Origin: Aequorivita antarctica | GTDB taxonomy: Bacteria; Bacteroidota; Bacteroidia; Flavobacteriales; Flavobacteriaceae | Assembly: GCF_007997155.1 (NCBI RefSeq) | Contig: NZ_VORT01000001.1 | Coordinates: 124,001-188,000, forward strand | DNA: 64,000 nucleotides | Direction of reading: 5' to 3' | Shown here: positions 8,703 to 18,197 of the stretch, piece after piece | Position numbering within the stretch: the first letter of the stretch is position 1 | Layout of the letters: each line of letters opens with the position of its first letter | The notes under the pieces: model-generated | The model's input: only the letters and a program-made list of their open reading frames with translations | What the model was told of the DNA's origin: nothing | Databases searched by the model: none | Position numbers and translations under genes: made by a program

Positions 8703-10571
8703 TTATTTTTTTTCTTTTGCTTCATTTTCTGAGCGCGTTGCATTTACAACATCTTCAAAATCCATCGGTTTTCCAAGATAGACCAAGCTACTATCTTGCT
8801 CAACTTCCAGTTCCGTAGGCGCAGTGATAAGGTCCAAAAATCCGTTAGTGCGTCTTAGGAAAAGTGGAATGGCGTTTTCATTTTCACCAATAATGTTGAG
8901 AACTCGCAAAAATTGGTTGTGGTTTTCTACAGGAATCTCCTGTATAGACGGGAAGTCTTGTGCCACTTCCGTAAAACGTGTATAATCGTGTGTGTATGAA
9001 AATAATTCCTTAGCAGAAAGGTGTTGGCGTTGTCGCATTTCTTCAGACGTCATTAATCTAAATGTTCCGTTTTCCCCAAAATATTTTCCAAAACGGTTAA
9101 TTGCCTGCTTGTTTATTTCGTCACTGCCAGTCATTGCCAATAAATAACCTACATCATTCAATTCAATGTTATCCGTAAGGTCATCTGCATAAATATTCGC
9201 GGTAAAGGCTTCTAAGCCTAGTTCTTTTGCCCTATTTATATTTAATTGGTTGGAATCTATTAGAACCACATGACGATTATTTTTATGTAAATAAGTAGCA
9301 ATCAATCTAGACACTTTTGATGCTCCCACCATAAGTATTCCATCAGATTTCTTTAAAAATACACCCAGCCAACCGGCCATAACCCTTGCTGTTGTAGCAT
9401 TTATAATTACGGTTATCAAAACTACTGCAAAAACTAACGGAGTTATGTATTCTGCCCCAACAACACCTTTTGAGACCAATTGTGTTCCAAAAAGTGAAGA
9501 AATACCTGCGGCAACAATCCCCCGTGGTCCGACCCAACTAATGAAAAGTTTTTCATTCGTTTTAAGCGAAGAGCCAATGGTACTCGCAAACACCGTTAAA
9601 GGCCGTAATACAAAAATAACTATGGCCAATAGAATTGCGGTTTTCAAGTTATAGACTAACAAAAGATCTTCCACACTTATGTTTGCTGCAAGTAGAATAA
9701 AAAGTATGGAAACCAGTAAAACGCTAAGCGATTCCTTAAAATAAAGAAGCTCCTTTAGGCTTGGCAAATCGCTGTTACCAAGAAACATTCCCATAACCAC
9801 CACGGCCAAAAGTCCAGATTCGTGTGCAAATAGATCACTAATTACAAAAACCGCCATTACAAGTGACAGCGAAACCACATTGGACAAATAATGCGGTACA
9901 AGTTTCTTTTTTATGGAAAAATAAAGGGCATATCCTGCCGAAATTCCAAAGGCCATACCTATTAAAACAATTTTTCCAAAATCTAACATTGCCTGTTTTG
10001 TATAGCCTGAATCGCCCTCAACGCTTATAAACTCATAAACAAGCACCGCCACCAATGCGCCAATGGGATCAATTAAGATGCCTTCCCACCGAAGGACAGC
10101 TGCAACGTCTTTTTTTAGTGGAATATTTCTTAAAATCGGAGTAATTACCGTGGGTCCAGTTACAATTATTAGTGCCGAAAACAGGAAAGATATACGCCAG
10201 CTGAGGCCAAAAACGTAATGCGCTGCGACACCAGCGCCAACAAAAGTGATAGCTGCGCCAATGCTTATAAGCTTGCCAATAACAGGTCCAACTTTTGAAA
10301 TTTCATCTCTTTTAAGGGTCAAACCACCTTCAAAAAGAATAATTCCAACGGCAAGAGAAACAAAATAGAAAAGATTTTCTCCTGGAAACAGTCCTTTTTC
10401 ACCATTCCAGATAGGTTGGAGCCATTGAGCCCCATCGGCAGACATAAATGTGGAAAGCGGGCCTACCAAAAGACCAATCAAAATCAAAGGTAAAATTGCG
10501 GGAATTTTGAATTTCCAAGCAACCCATTGGGCTAAAATTCCTAAAATTATTATTCCTGCAAGTTCTACCAT
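8703..10571 (-). CDS. CPA1-type cation:proton antiporter with TrkA-N domain
   Basis: Inner-membrane Na+/H+ or K+/H+ antiporter. The 622 residues comprise about 12-13 membrane segments (1-410) with the antiporter signatures LFEGGLTL and WVGPRGIVAAG. A cytoplasmic TrkA-N nucleotide-binding Rossmann domain follows (about 412-540, ILMVGASKVSRLIA), then a tail that resembles a TrkA-C domain. The fused TrkA-N domain suggests gating by NAD(H) or another nucleotide, as in K+ efflux systems. Ion specificity cannot be read from the sequence. Stands alone. Confidence 0.88.
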   Translation of the reverse strand: MVELAGIIILGILAQWVAWKFKIPAILPLILIGLLVGPLSTFMSADGAQWLQPIWNGEKGLFPGENLFYFVSLAVGIILFEGGLTLKRDEISKVGPVIGKLISIGAAITFVGAGVAAHYVFGLSWRISFLFSALIIVTGPTVITPILRNIPLKKDVAAVLRWEGILIDPIGALVAVLVYEFISVEGDSGYTKQAMLDFGKIVLIGMAFGISAGYALYFSIKKKLVPHYLSNVVSLSLVMAVFVISDLFAHESGLLAVVVMGMFLGNSDLPSLKELLYFKESLSVLLVSILFILLAANISVEDLLLVYNLKTAILLAIVIFVLRPLTVFASTIGSSLKTNEKLFISWVGPRGIVAAGISSLFGTQLVSKGVVGAEYITPLVFAVVLITVIINATTARVMAGWLGVFLKKSDGILMVGASKVSRLIATYLHKNNRHVVLIDSNQLNINRAKELGLEAFTANIYADDLTDNIELNDVGYLLAMTGSDEINKQAINRFGKYFGENGTFRLMTSEEMRQRQHLSAKELFSYTHDYTRFTEVAQDFPSIQEIPVENHNQFLRVLNIIGENENAIPLFLRRTNGFLDLITAPTELEVEQDSSLVYLGKPMDFEDVVNATRSENEAKEKK

Positions 10572-10709
10572 TCAATTGGGTTTTCGGTAAATTAAAGATT
10601 TTTCGCTTCCACGAAATACTAATGAATTGTTAAAAATAGTATAATTAATTTATACTTCGGTGTACGGAATGTAACGCTTTTACTAATTTGCGGCTCATTT
10701 CTCCTGATT

Positions 10710-11570
10710 ATGAAATTATTCCCTATTGAAGCTGGCAATTTTAAACTAGATGGCGGCGCTATGTTTGGCGTTGTTCCCAAAACCCTTTGGTCCAAAACCA
10801 ATCCTGCAGACGAAAGCAATATGATAGACATCGCAGCCAGATGTCTTCTTATTGAAAACGGCAACCGACTTACGTTGATTGATACTGGAATGGGAAACAA
10901 ACAAAGCGAAAAATTTTTCGGTTACTATTACCGTTGGGGTGATTACAACCTCGATAATTCTTTGAAAAAACACGGTTTCCACCGCGATGATATTACCGAT
11001 GTTTTTATGACACACCTCCATTTTGACCATTGCGGCGGCAGCGTTCAATGGAACAAAGACCGAACTGGCTATGAGCCAGCTTTTAAAAATGCAACCTACT
11101 GGAGCAATAAAGACCACTGGCAATGGGCTACCCAGCCAAACCGTAGAGAACAAGCTTCCTTTTTGAAAGAAAACATATTACCGATGCAGGAAAGTGGGCA
11201 ACTTAAATTTGTTACGCAACCCAATTCAGATTTTGCAGAAGCCAACGAACTTGATTTCGGCATTCTTTTTGTGGACGGGCACACAGACAAACAAATGGTC
11301 CCGCATATAAATTACAAAGGGAAGACCTTGGTTTTTGTGGCAGATTTACTGCCAACAGCAGGGCATTTGCCACTTCCCTTTGTGATGGGTTACGATACTC
11401 GGCCTTTGTTAACACTTCCCGAAAAGGAAAAATTTCTTATCAATGCCGCTGAAAACAATTTTCATCTTTTTCTTGAACACGATGCACACAACCCGATAAT
11501 AACGGTCCAAAATACTGATAAAGGCATTCGGCTTAATGAAACCTTATCTCTCAATGAATTTTTTAATTAA
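10710..11570 (+). CDS. Metallo-beta-lactamase-fold hydrolase
   Basis: A 286-residue MBL-fold enzyme with the dinuclear zinc motif HLHFDH at residues 102-107 (THLHFDHCGG), later candidate ligands in DGHTDKQ and FVADLLP, and a final His in LEHDAHNP. The order and spacing are closest to the lactonase/organophosphatase-like branch, but the substrate cannot be determined. It has no signal peptide and so is probably cytoplasmic. The 138 nt upstream separate it from the divergent antiporter gene. Confidence 0.85.
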   Translation: MKLFPIEAGNFKLDGGAMFGVVPKTLWSKTNPADESNMIDIAARCLLIENGNRLTLIDTGMGNKQSEKFFGYYYRWGDYNLDNSLKKHGFHRDDITDVFMTHLHFDHCGGSVQWNKDRTGYEPAFKNATYWSNKDHWQWATQPNRREQASFLKENILPMQESGQLKFVTQPNSDFAEANELDFGILFVDGHTDKQMVPHINYKGKTLVFVADLLPTAGHLPLPFVMGYDTRPLLTLPEKEKFLINAAENNFHLFLEHDAHNPIITVQNTDKGIRLNETLSLNEFFN

Positions 11571-11585
11571 TACTTTATTTCAATA

Positions 11586-11674
11586 ATGAAATGCCCTCCG
11601 CCATGTCGGATTTAAAACAAAGAAGATGAGTAATTGGGCATTCCATCTTCCAAAAAAACAAATATAATACACAG
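11586..11674 (+). promoter_or_regulatory. Shared leader element, copy A (upstream of S8 protease)
   Basis: Leader containing ATGAAATGCCCTCCGCCA (11586-11603) and GGGCATTCCATCTTCC (11636-11651). The first 11 bases of each half can pair (10 of 11), giving an inverted repeat with about a 40-nt loop; the ATG follows 23 nt later. Very similar words with the same spacing precede two other genes (see 57958 and 15602). Function unknown. Confidence 0.5.
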
Positions 11675-13342
11675 ATGAAACTTTTTAAGATCACCCTTTT
11701 TGCAGTTGCCATGTCAACTGTTTTGGCAAGTTGTGGCAGTGGAGCAGCAATTGTAGCCACTCCAATTCAAAATATCGACACCAATCCTTTAAAAATCACA
11801 ACGCTCGATGATGCACAGCTAAAGCATTGGCCGGCCATGGACTTGGTAAAAGATACCGTTCCGGGAATGAGCGTGGATAGAGCCTACAGCGAAATCATTA
11901 AAAAACGCAAAGGCGAAACGGTTATCGTTGGTGTTATTGATAGTGGGGTAGATATTGATCATGAAGATCTTAAAAACGTGATTTGGACCAATCCTGGCGA
12001 GATTGCCGGAAACGGAATTGACGATGACAATAACGGTTTTATTGATGATATCCACGGTTGGAATTTCCTTGGTGATATTGTTGGTGAAAACATGGAATAT
12101 GTTCGTATCATAAGAAAATTGAAGCCTAAATATGAAGGGAAAAATGAATCTTCCATAAGTGCTGCAGATAGAAAAGAATTTGCGCTATACCAAAAAGCAC
12201 AGGCGGAATATGAAAAGGAATCTTCAGAAATTACAGCAAACAAAGTGCGTTATGAGCAGATTCTTGCACAATTAAAGCCAACTCATGAAGCTATAGCTAA
12301 AAAACTTGGAAAAGCAGATTATACGAAAGAAGATCTTGCTGCAATAAAAAATCCAACATTACAAGAGAAACAGCAAATAGCAATGCTTAACCAAATGCTC
12401 AATTATGCAGATTCTGTCCCGGAAGTCATTGATGGATTGGAAGGAGACACGAAATACTTCAATGGAAGACTAGACAACAATTTCAATATGACGAAAGACT
12501 TTCGTGGTATTTTAGGTGATAATCCAGAAGACATTACAGACAACCATTATGGCGACAATAATGTTGCGGGACCAGACCCAACACGTGAAAATGTAAAACA
12601 CGGAACACACGTTTCGGGTATTATTGCCGCACAACGCAACAATGGAATTGGAATGGATGGCGTGGCAAACAACGTCAAGATTTTGGTAGTTCGTGCTGTG
12701 CCAGACGGTGATGAGTACGATAAGGACATTGCATTGGCAATCCGTTATGCCGTGGACAACGGTGCAAAAGTTTTGAACACTAGCTTCAGAAAATACTATT
12801 CACCACACGCAGACTGGGTTTATGACGCAATTAAATACGCTGCTTCAAAAGATGTTTTGATTGTAAATGCTTCCGGAAATGATGGTTTAGATTTGGACAC
12901 CGTAAACATCTATCCAAACGATCAAATTGACAATGGTTCTGAAATGGCAGATTCATTTTTAACCGTTGGCGCTCTTAACTACAAATATGGCGGTGAGTTG
13001 GTTGCCAATTTCTCAAATTATGGAAAAACAAACGTAGACGTTTTTGCTCCTGGAGTGAAAATCTGGTCAACAACGCCTTTAAACACTTATGAATTTTTAC
13101 AGGGAACTTCTATGGCAGCTCCTGAAGTTGCTGGTGTAGCCGCAATGATTCGTTCCTACTATCCAAACTTAACTGCAAAACAAGTAAAGCATATTTTAAT
13201 GGATAGCGGCCTTACAACCAACACAAAAGTTATTTTGGGAGGGGAAGCTTCAAATACAGATTCTTTTGCGAATATTTCAAAATCTGGGAAAATGGTAAAT
13301 ATGTATAACGCCCTGATTATGGCCGATAAAATGTCAAAATAA
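11675..13342 (+). CDS. S8 family serine protease lipoprotein
   Basis: Subtilisin-family protease, predicted to be lipid-anchored at the cell envelope: signal peptide with lipobox LASC and Cys20. The catalytic triad is visible as Asp89 (GVIDSGVDIDHEDL), His309 (KHGTHVSG) and Ser479 (GTSMAAPEVAG). About 220 residues separate Asp and His, far more than in subtilisin. This insert is rich in charged helix (about 130-250) and may form a cap or propeptide-like domain. The stop overlaps the start of the M1 peptidase gene (TAATG), so the two are translationally coupled. It carries an unusual leader (see 11586-11674). Confidence 0.92.
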   Translation: MKLFKITLFAVAMSTVLASCGSGAAIVATPIQNIDTNPLKITTLDDAQLKHWPAMDLVKDTVPGMSVDRAYSEIIKKRKGETVIVGVIDSGVDIDHEDLKNVIWTNPGEIAGNGIDDDNNGFIDDIHGWNFLGDIVGENMEYVRIIRKLKPKYEGKNESSISAADRKEFALYQKAQAEYEKESSEITANKVRYEQILAQLKPTHEAIAKKLGKADYTKEDLAAIKNPTLQEKQQIAMLNQMLNYADSVPEVIDGLEGDTKYFNGRLDNNFNMTKDFRGILGDNPEDITDNHYGDNNVAGPDPTRENVKHGTHVSGIIAAQRNNGIGMDGVANNVKILVVRAVPDGDEYDKDIALAIRYAVDNGAKVLNTSFRKYYSPHADWVYDAIKYAASKDVLIVNASGNDGLDLDTVNIYPNDQIDNGSEMADSFLTVGALNYKYGGELVANFSNYGKTNVDVFAPGVKIWSTTPLNTYEFLQGTSMAAPEVAGVAAMIRSYYPNLTAKQVKHILMDSGLTTNTKVILGGEASNTDSFANISKSGKMVNMYNALIMADKMSK

Positions 13343-15174
13343 TGAAGTATATATTAAACGGACTCTTTTTAACAGCAGTATTCTTTTCGGCTTTTGCTCA
13401 AAACAACAACAGCTACTGGCAACAGGAAGTAGATTATAAAATGAACGTTCAAATGGACGTGAAAACTTTTCAATATAAAGGAACGCAGGAGTTAAAATAC
13501 ACAAACAATTCGCCTGATACTTTGAACAAGGTTTTTTATCATCTTTACTTCAATGCTTTTCAACCAGGAAGTGAAATGGACGTACGTTCAAGGACTATTT
13601 CCGATCCGGATAGCCGCGTAATGGATAGGATTTCAAAACTGTCCCCTTCGGAAATTGGATATATTAAACCAACGCTTTTCACGCAAGATGGCGTTGATGC
13701 AAAATATGTTATAAAAGGTACCGTGATGGAAGTAATGCTGAATAAGCCTATATTCCCAGGAGAAAACACAGTTTTAAATATGAATTGGGATGCACAAGTT
13801 CCTCTACAAATCCGTCGATCCGGTAGAAACAATGCAGACGGAGTAGCATTAACAATGACACAATGGTACCCAAAACTTGCTGAATACGACTTTGAGGGTT
13901 GGCACGCCGACCCTTATATTGCACGAGAGTTTTACGGTGTTTGGGGCAATTATGATGTTACTATTACCATTGATGAAAGTTATACTATTGGAGGAACAGG
14001 CTATCTACAAAATCCAGCGGCTGTTGGCCACGGTTACACCGTTCCTGGACAAAAACCGATGCACCCCGTAAAGGGTAAATATACTTGGCACTTTTTGGCG
14101 CCTGATGTTCATGATTTTGCTTGGGCCGCTGATGCCAATTATGTGCACGATACCTACCCTGGACCTAATGGTGTTACGCTTCATTTCTTCTATAAAGATG
14201 ACCCTGAGATTGCAGAAAACTGGAAAAACCTACAGCCCAAAACTGCTGAACTGATGGAGTTTTTCAATGAGCAGGTAGGGGAATATCCTTATGAACAATA
14301 TTCAGTAATTCAAGGTGGCGACGGCGGAATGGAATATGCAATGTGCACCATGATTACTGGCGATCGCAATTTTGGAAGTTTAGTTGGTGTAACAGCCCAC
14401 GAACTTGCTCACTCGTGGTTTCAATTTGTTTTGGCCACCAATGAAAGCAAACACGAATGGATGGACGAAGGTTTTACCTCATACATTTCAGATGAAGCGA
14501 TGAATTCTGTTATGCAAGAAAAAAAGCCAAATCCACATTCTGGTTCCTACAGAAGTTATTTCTTTATGGCGACAAGTGGAGTGGAGCAACCGCTTACTAC
14601 TCACGCTGATAGGTATGCAAGTAATCGTGCCTATGGTGTTAATGCTTATAGCAAGGGGTCGGTGTTTTTAACACAATTGGGCTACGTTATTGGGCCAGAG
14701 AACCTATCAAAAACATTGAAGCGTTATTATACTGATTTTAAATTCAAGCATCCAACGCCGAACGATTTTATACGCACTGCGGAAAAAGTTTCTGGTTTTG
14801 AATTGGATTGGTATCTGACGGATTGGGCACAGACCACAAACACAATTGATTACGCAATAAAAGCTGTTGATAATGAAGGAGAAAACACAAAGGTAACTTT
14901 GGAAAGAATTGGTTTAATGCCAATGCCAATAGACCTATATGTAACTTATGAAGACGACTCGCAGGAGTTATTTTATATTCCATTGCGAATGACTTGGGGC
15001 GAAAAATCCAATCCATTTACGGATCTAAAACGTACTGTTTTGGAAGATTGGGCATGGGCATTTCCAACCTATACTTTTGAAATAAAGAACGGAAAAAAAG
15101 TAAAAAATATGATGATTGATGCCACCCGAAGAATGGCAGACATTAATCAGGAAAACAATATTTACGAAAAATAA
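13342..15174 (+). CDS. M1 family metallopeptidase
   Basis: Secreted or periplasmic zinc aminopeptidase-family enzyme of 610 residues. It has a signal peptide (about 1-19, ending FSAFAQ) and an N-terminal beta-domain. The exopeptidase motif is GGMEY, and the zinc site is HELAH (353-357) with the third ligand Glu376 in EWMDEGF. A Tyr in AYSKGSVFL probably provides the catalytic tyrosine. It overlaps the S8 protease gene by one base and is followed by a strong terminator, so the two form a two-gene proteolytic operon. Confidence 0.92.
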   Translation: MKYILNGLFLTAVFFSAFAQNNNSYWQQEVDYKMNVQMDVKTFQYKGTQELKYTNNSPDTLNKVFYHLYFNAFQPGSEMDVRSRTISDPDSRVMDRISKLSPSEIGYIKPTLFTQDGVDAKYVIKGTVMEVMLNKPIFPGENTVLNMNWDAQVPLQIRRSGRNNADGVALTMTQWYPKLAEYDFEGWHADPYIAREFYGVWGNYDVTITIDESYTIGGTGYLQNPAAVGHGYTVPGQKPMHPVKGKYTWHFLAPDVHDFAWAADANYVHDTYPGPNGVTLHFFYKDDPEIAENWKNLQPKTAELMEFFNEQVGEYPYEQYSVIQGGDGGMEYAMCTMITGDRNFGSLVGVTAHELAHSWFQFVLATNESKHEWMDEGFTSYISDEAMNSVMQEKKPNPHSGSYRSYFFMATSGVEQPLTTHADRYASNRAYGVNAYSKGSVFLTQLGYVIGPENLSKTLKRYYTDFKFKHPTPNDFIRTAEKVSGFELDWYLTDWAQTTNTIDYAIKAVDNEGENTKVTLERIGLMPMPIDLYVTYEDDSQELFYIPLRMTWGEKSNPFTDLKRTVLEDWAWAFPTYTFEIKNGKKVKNMMIDATRRMADINQENNIYEK

Positions 15175-15200
15175 TAATCTTTACTTTCCTTTTTTCAAAG

Positions 15201-15236
15201 AGACCCCGCAAGTGCTAAATACTGCGGGGTCTTTTT
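15201..15236 (+). terminator. Rho-independent terminator after the S8/M1 protease operon
   Basis: A perfect 10-bp GC-rich stem, AGACCCCGCA (15201-15210) and TGCGGGGTCT (15223-15232), with a 12-nt loop, runs into a T tract. It ends the protease operon just before rnpA. Confidence 0.92.
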
Positions 15237-15249
15237 ATATATTTACATT

Positions 15250-15627
15250 GTGAACCAAAAATTTCCAAAAAGCCAAAAACTAAAAAGTGCCAAAACAATC
15301 GAAAATTTGTTTTTGGAAGGAAAGACCCATTCAAAATTTCCTATAAAACTATTTTTTCTTCAAAAAGAAGACATGGAAACCAGCCTTGCAGCTTTTGCGG
15401 TTCCAAAGCGAAATTTTAAATCTGCAGTTGACAGAAACCGAGTGAAACGGCAACTTCGTGAAGCGTATCGGCTTAATAAACACATCCTTGAAGAAATTCA
15501 CGGCAAGAAATTTGTGATGCTCTTTCTTTTTTTAGGAAAAGTTAAACCGCAGTACGCCGAAGTTGAAAAAGCAATGGTAAAACTGCTTAAAAAACTACAC
15601 GATGAAATGAGCCAAAATAGAGGTTGA
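15250..15627 (+). CDS. rnpA: Ribonuclease P protein component
   Basis: Small basic protein subunit of RNase P, which matures the 5' ends of tRNAs. The 125-residue protein carries the diagnostic RNA-binding motif, here AVDRNRVKRQLREAYR (59-74). Start is GTG at 15250, right after the terminator. rpmH and dnaA, its neighbours in many other phyla, are not here; it is instead followed by a DUF4349 lipoprotein and an S41 protease. Part of the shared leader (copy C) lies in its last codons. Confidence 0.93.
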   Translation: MNQKFPKSQKLKSAKTIENLFLEGKTHSKFPIKLFFLQKEDMETSLAAFAVPKRNFKSAVDRNRVKRQLREAYRLNKHILEEIHGKKFVMLFLFLGKVKPQYAEVEKAMVKLLKKLHDEMSQNRG

Positions 15628-15690
15628 TTTTTTAAAGAAATCTTTCTAAGGCGAATTCCATCTTCATATAAAAAATAAATATTACTCCAG
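15602..15690 (+). promoter_or_regulatory. Shared leader element, copy C (upstream of DUF4349 gene)
   Basis: GCGAATTCCATCTTCA (15651-15666) matches copy A at 13 of 16 positions and ends 24 nt before the ATG. An ATGAAATG word (15602-15609) lies the same 65-nt span upstream, overlapping the rnpA 3' end. The left half is weaker than in the other copies. Confidence 0.35.
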
Positions 15691-16506
15691 ATGAAAATAG
15701 TTAGCGCTTTACTTTTAGTGTTCGTTTTGGGGTGTTCCAATGGAAGTTCCAACAAAAATTATGAAGCAGGTTCTTCAATGGCAGATATTCAAATGACGGA
15801 AGAGGCTCCAATAACGCAGCAACTCATGCCATCACCGCCACCAATGGAAGAACAAAAAATCATCAAAACCGCGCGTTTGGCTTTTGAAACAAAAGATGTA
15901 GAAGCAACGCACAAAAAAATACTTCAGCTTGCTTCGCAATACAAAGGCTTGGTGCAAAGCGACAATAGCGGAAAAGACTATAACCGTATTTATAAAAATT
16001 TAACCATTCGAATTCCCACGGAAAGCTTTCAGCCTTTTATTGACGGAATTTCCGAAGGGGTTGATTATTTTGACCAACGCGACATTTCACGACAGGATGT
16101 TTCCGAAGAATTTGTAGATTTGGAAGCACGCCTTAAAGCCAAGCGCACCCTTGAAGAGCGTTATCTTGAGTTGCTAAAAAAAGCAAACAACGTAAAAGAA
16201 ATGCTTGAAATAGAACGTGAACTTTCCAATATTCGCGAGGAAATTGAGGCAAAACAGGGCCGATTACAATATCTTCAAAGTCAGGTTTCAATGAGCACCG
16301 TAAACATTGAATTTTATAAAACCACTGCCGAAACTGGTATCACACAATCTTACGGACAAAAAATGAAGAATGCACTGCAGAGCGGCTGGAACGGGATTTC
16401 GGTGTTTTTCTTGGGCATTTTATACCTTTGGCCATTATTCCTCGTTGCAATAATTATAGTTTTTGTTCTTCGTATATTTCTGAAGAAGAGAAAGAAAACG
16501 CATTAA
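15691..16506 (+). CDS. DUF4349 domain lipoprotein
   Basis: A 271-residue envelope protein: lipoprotein signal with lipobox (VLGC, Cys15), a periplasmic domain of the DUF4349 type (about 55-225) with a heptad-rich helix around ERYLELLKKANNVKEMLEIERELSNIREEIEAK-like sequence (about 158-190), and one C-terminal membrane segment (about 240-265) ending in a Lys/Arg-rich tail. Having both a lipid anchor and a C-terminal membrane helix is typical of the family. Function is unknown. It lies 11 nt before the S41 protease start and is probably co-transcribed with it. Confidence 0.85.
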   Translation: MKIVSALLLVFVLGCSNGSSNKNYEAGSSMADIQMTEEAPITQQLMPSPPPMEEQKIIKTARLAFETKDVEATHKKILQLASQYKGLVQSDNSGKDYNRIYKNLTIRIPTESFQPFIDGISEGVDYFDQRDISRQDVSEEFVDLEARLKAKRTLEERYLELLKKANNVKEMLEIERELSNIREEIEAKQGRLQYLQSQVSMSTVNIEFYKTTAETGITQSYGQKMKNALQSGWNGISVFFLGILYLWPLFLVAIIIVFVLRIFLKKRKKTH

Positions 16507-16517
16507 AATTTCAAAAA

Positions 16518-18140
16518 ATGAAAAAAAGAATAGTAGTTCCCATTATCGCCATCGGTATATTTTTTACTACGGTAAGTTTCAAAAGTGATTTTTTCGAAAT
16601 TGCGAAACAGATTGAAATTTTCACTACCCTTTTCAAGGAATTGAACATGAATTACGTGGACGAGGTAACTCCAGCTACACTTATGGACAAAGCCATAAAA
16701 GGGATGTTGGAAGATTTGGACCCCTATACCGTCTATTGGAACGAACAGCAAGTAGAGGACGCCAAAATCAACAATTCAGGCATTTATACGGGCATTGGTG
16801 CAAGCGCACAAAGCAAAAAGGATAAAATCATTATTGTTGAGCCGTACAAAGATTATCCAGCTGACAAAGCAGGTTTAAAAGCTGGAGATGAAATTATAAA
16901 AATTGGAGATGTCACTATTGCCAATTTGGAAGACGACGCGGGTGAATTATTAAAAGGCGCCCCAGGTTCCAAAGTGGAAGTAACCTATAACCGCCAAGGA
17001 AAAACTGCCACAACTACCATCACGCGTGACGCGGTTGACATTAAAGCAGTTCCTTTTTATAAATTGATAAATAATGACATTGGCTATATTGTGCTTTCGC
17101 AATTCAATAGAAAAACAACGATTGAAACCAAGGCTGCCTTAGTTGATTTGAAATCGCAAGGAGCTAAAAAAATCATTTTAGATTTACGCGGAAACCCAGG
17201 CGGATTGCTCAATGAAGCCATAAATGTTGTAAATCTTTTTGTAGACAAAGGGGAAGTAATTACGACTACAAAATCGGTAATTGAGAAGTATAATCAAGTC
17301 TATAAAACCAAATACGATCCCGTGGATAAAGAAATTCCGTTAGTGGTTTTAGTTAACGGAAGAAGTGCTTCTGCCAGTGAAATTGTTTCTGGTGGCTTGC
17401 AGGATTTGGATCGCGCCGTGATTGTTGGTGCACGCAGTTTTGGAAAAGGATTGGTTCAGCGACCAAAAAAATTGACTTACGGAACCCAATTGAAAGTAAC
17501 CATTTCTCGCTACTACACCCCCAGCGGGCGTTGTATACAAGCTTTGGATTACTGGCACCGTGATGAAAACGGAGATCCTGTAAGGAAAGATGCAAAAGAG
17601 TATAACGCTTTTAAAACCAAAGGCGGTAGAACGGTTTATGACGGTGGGGGTATTTTGCCCGATGTGCAACTGGAATCTGGTGTTTACAGCCCAATTACAA
17701 CGGCTTTGCTAAAAGACAATGCCATTTTTGACTACGCTACCAAATATTATTACAGTCACCAAATGACGGATTGGAAAAACTTCAAATTCGGGGAAGCCGA
17801 TTTTCAGGATTTTCTGAAATTTCTGAAAGCCAACAATTTTGAATACGAAACAGAGACCGAAAAGAAATTTGCTGAAGGTTTGAAAATTTCTGAAGATGAT
17901 GATATGAGCAAAGACATTTCGGCAAGCTATAACCAACTTATGGCAGCAATTGACGCGGCCAAAGACAAAGCAATCGTTGACAAAAAAATAGAAATAGAAT
18001 CTTTGGTAACCGATGAAATTTTGAAGCGTTATTTTTATCGTGAAGGATTGTATAATTATCAAATTGAGCACAATCCGGAGATTTTGGAGGCTATTGCTGT
18101 TTTGAATGATGCTGGGCGGTATGGTAAGATTTTGAAGTGA
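16518..18140 (+). CDS. S41 family C-terminal processing protease
   Basis: Periplasmic serine protease of the CtpA/Prc family, 540 residues from the ATG at 16518. A signal peptide or anchor (residues 1-20) is followed by a helical region, a PDZ domain (about 85-165, GIYTGIGA onward) and the S41 catalytic core. The core has the Ser in RSASASEIVSG (residues 282-292, nucleophile around Ser285) and Lys310 in FGKGLVQ. These proteases trim C-termini of envelope proteins or cleave regulatory substrates. An earlier in-frame start at 16428 lies inside the previous gene and is less likely. Confidence 0.92.
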   Translation: MKKRIVVPIIAIGIFFTTVSFKSDFFEIAKQIEIFTTLFKELNMNYVDEVTPATLMDKAIKGMLEDLDPYTVYWNEQQVEDAKINNSGIYTGIGASAQSKKDKIIIVEPYKDYPADKAGLKAGDEIIKIGDVTIANLEDDAGELLKGAPGSKVEVTYNRQGKTATTTITRDAVDIKAVPFYKLINNDIGYIVLSQFNRKTTIETKAALVDLKSQGAKKIILDLRGNPGGLLNEAINVVNLFVDKGEVITTTKSVIEKYNQVYKTKYDPVDKEIPLVVLVNGRSASASEIVSGGLQDLDRAVIVGARSFGKGLVQRPKKLTYGTQLKVTISRYYTPSGRCIQALDYWHRDENGDPVRKDAKEYNAFKTKGGRTVYDGGGILPDVQLESGVYSPITTALLKDNAIFDYATKYYYSHQMTDWKNFKFGEADFQDFLKFLKANNFEYETETEKKFAEGLKISEDDDMSKDISASYNQLMAAIDAAKDKAIVDKKIEIESLVTDEILKRYFYREGLYNYQIEHNPEILEAIAVLNDAGRYGKILK

Positions 18141-18146
18141 CCTTAT

Positions 18147-18170
18147 GTCTGGTCGAGCGCAGTCGAGACC
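18147..18170. repeat. Short palindromic repeat, intergenic copy
   Basis: GGTCGAGCGCAGTCGAGACC (18151-18170) lies between the S41 protease gene and the next gene. Its ends GGTC and GACC are complementary, and the GTCGAG hexamer occurs twice. From memory, related GTCGAG-CGCA-GTCGAG words are common as dispersed intergenic repeats in flavobacterial genomes. A related copy appears inside gltX at 32101-32120. Confidence 0.55.
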
Positions 18171-18197
18171 TAATTTTTTAAATAAAAAAATTGATTT

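Noticed and set aside
16428-16517. Earlier start for the S41 protease inside the DUF4349 gene
   Set aside because: It would overlap a coding membrane helix and bury the signal peptide; the ATG at 16518 gives a proper signal sequence.
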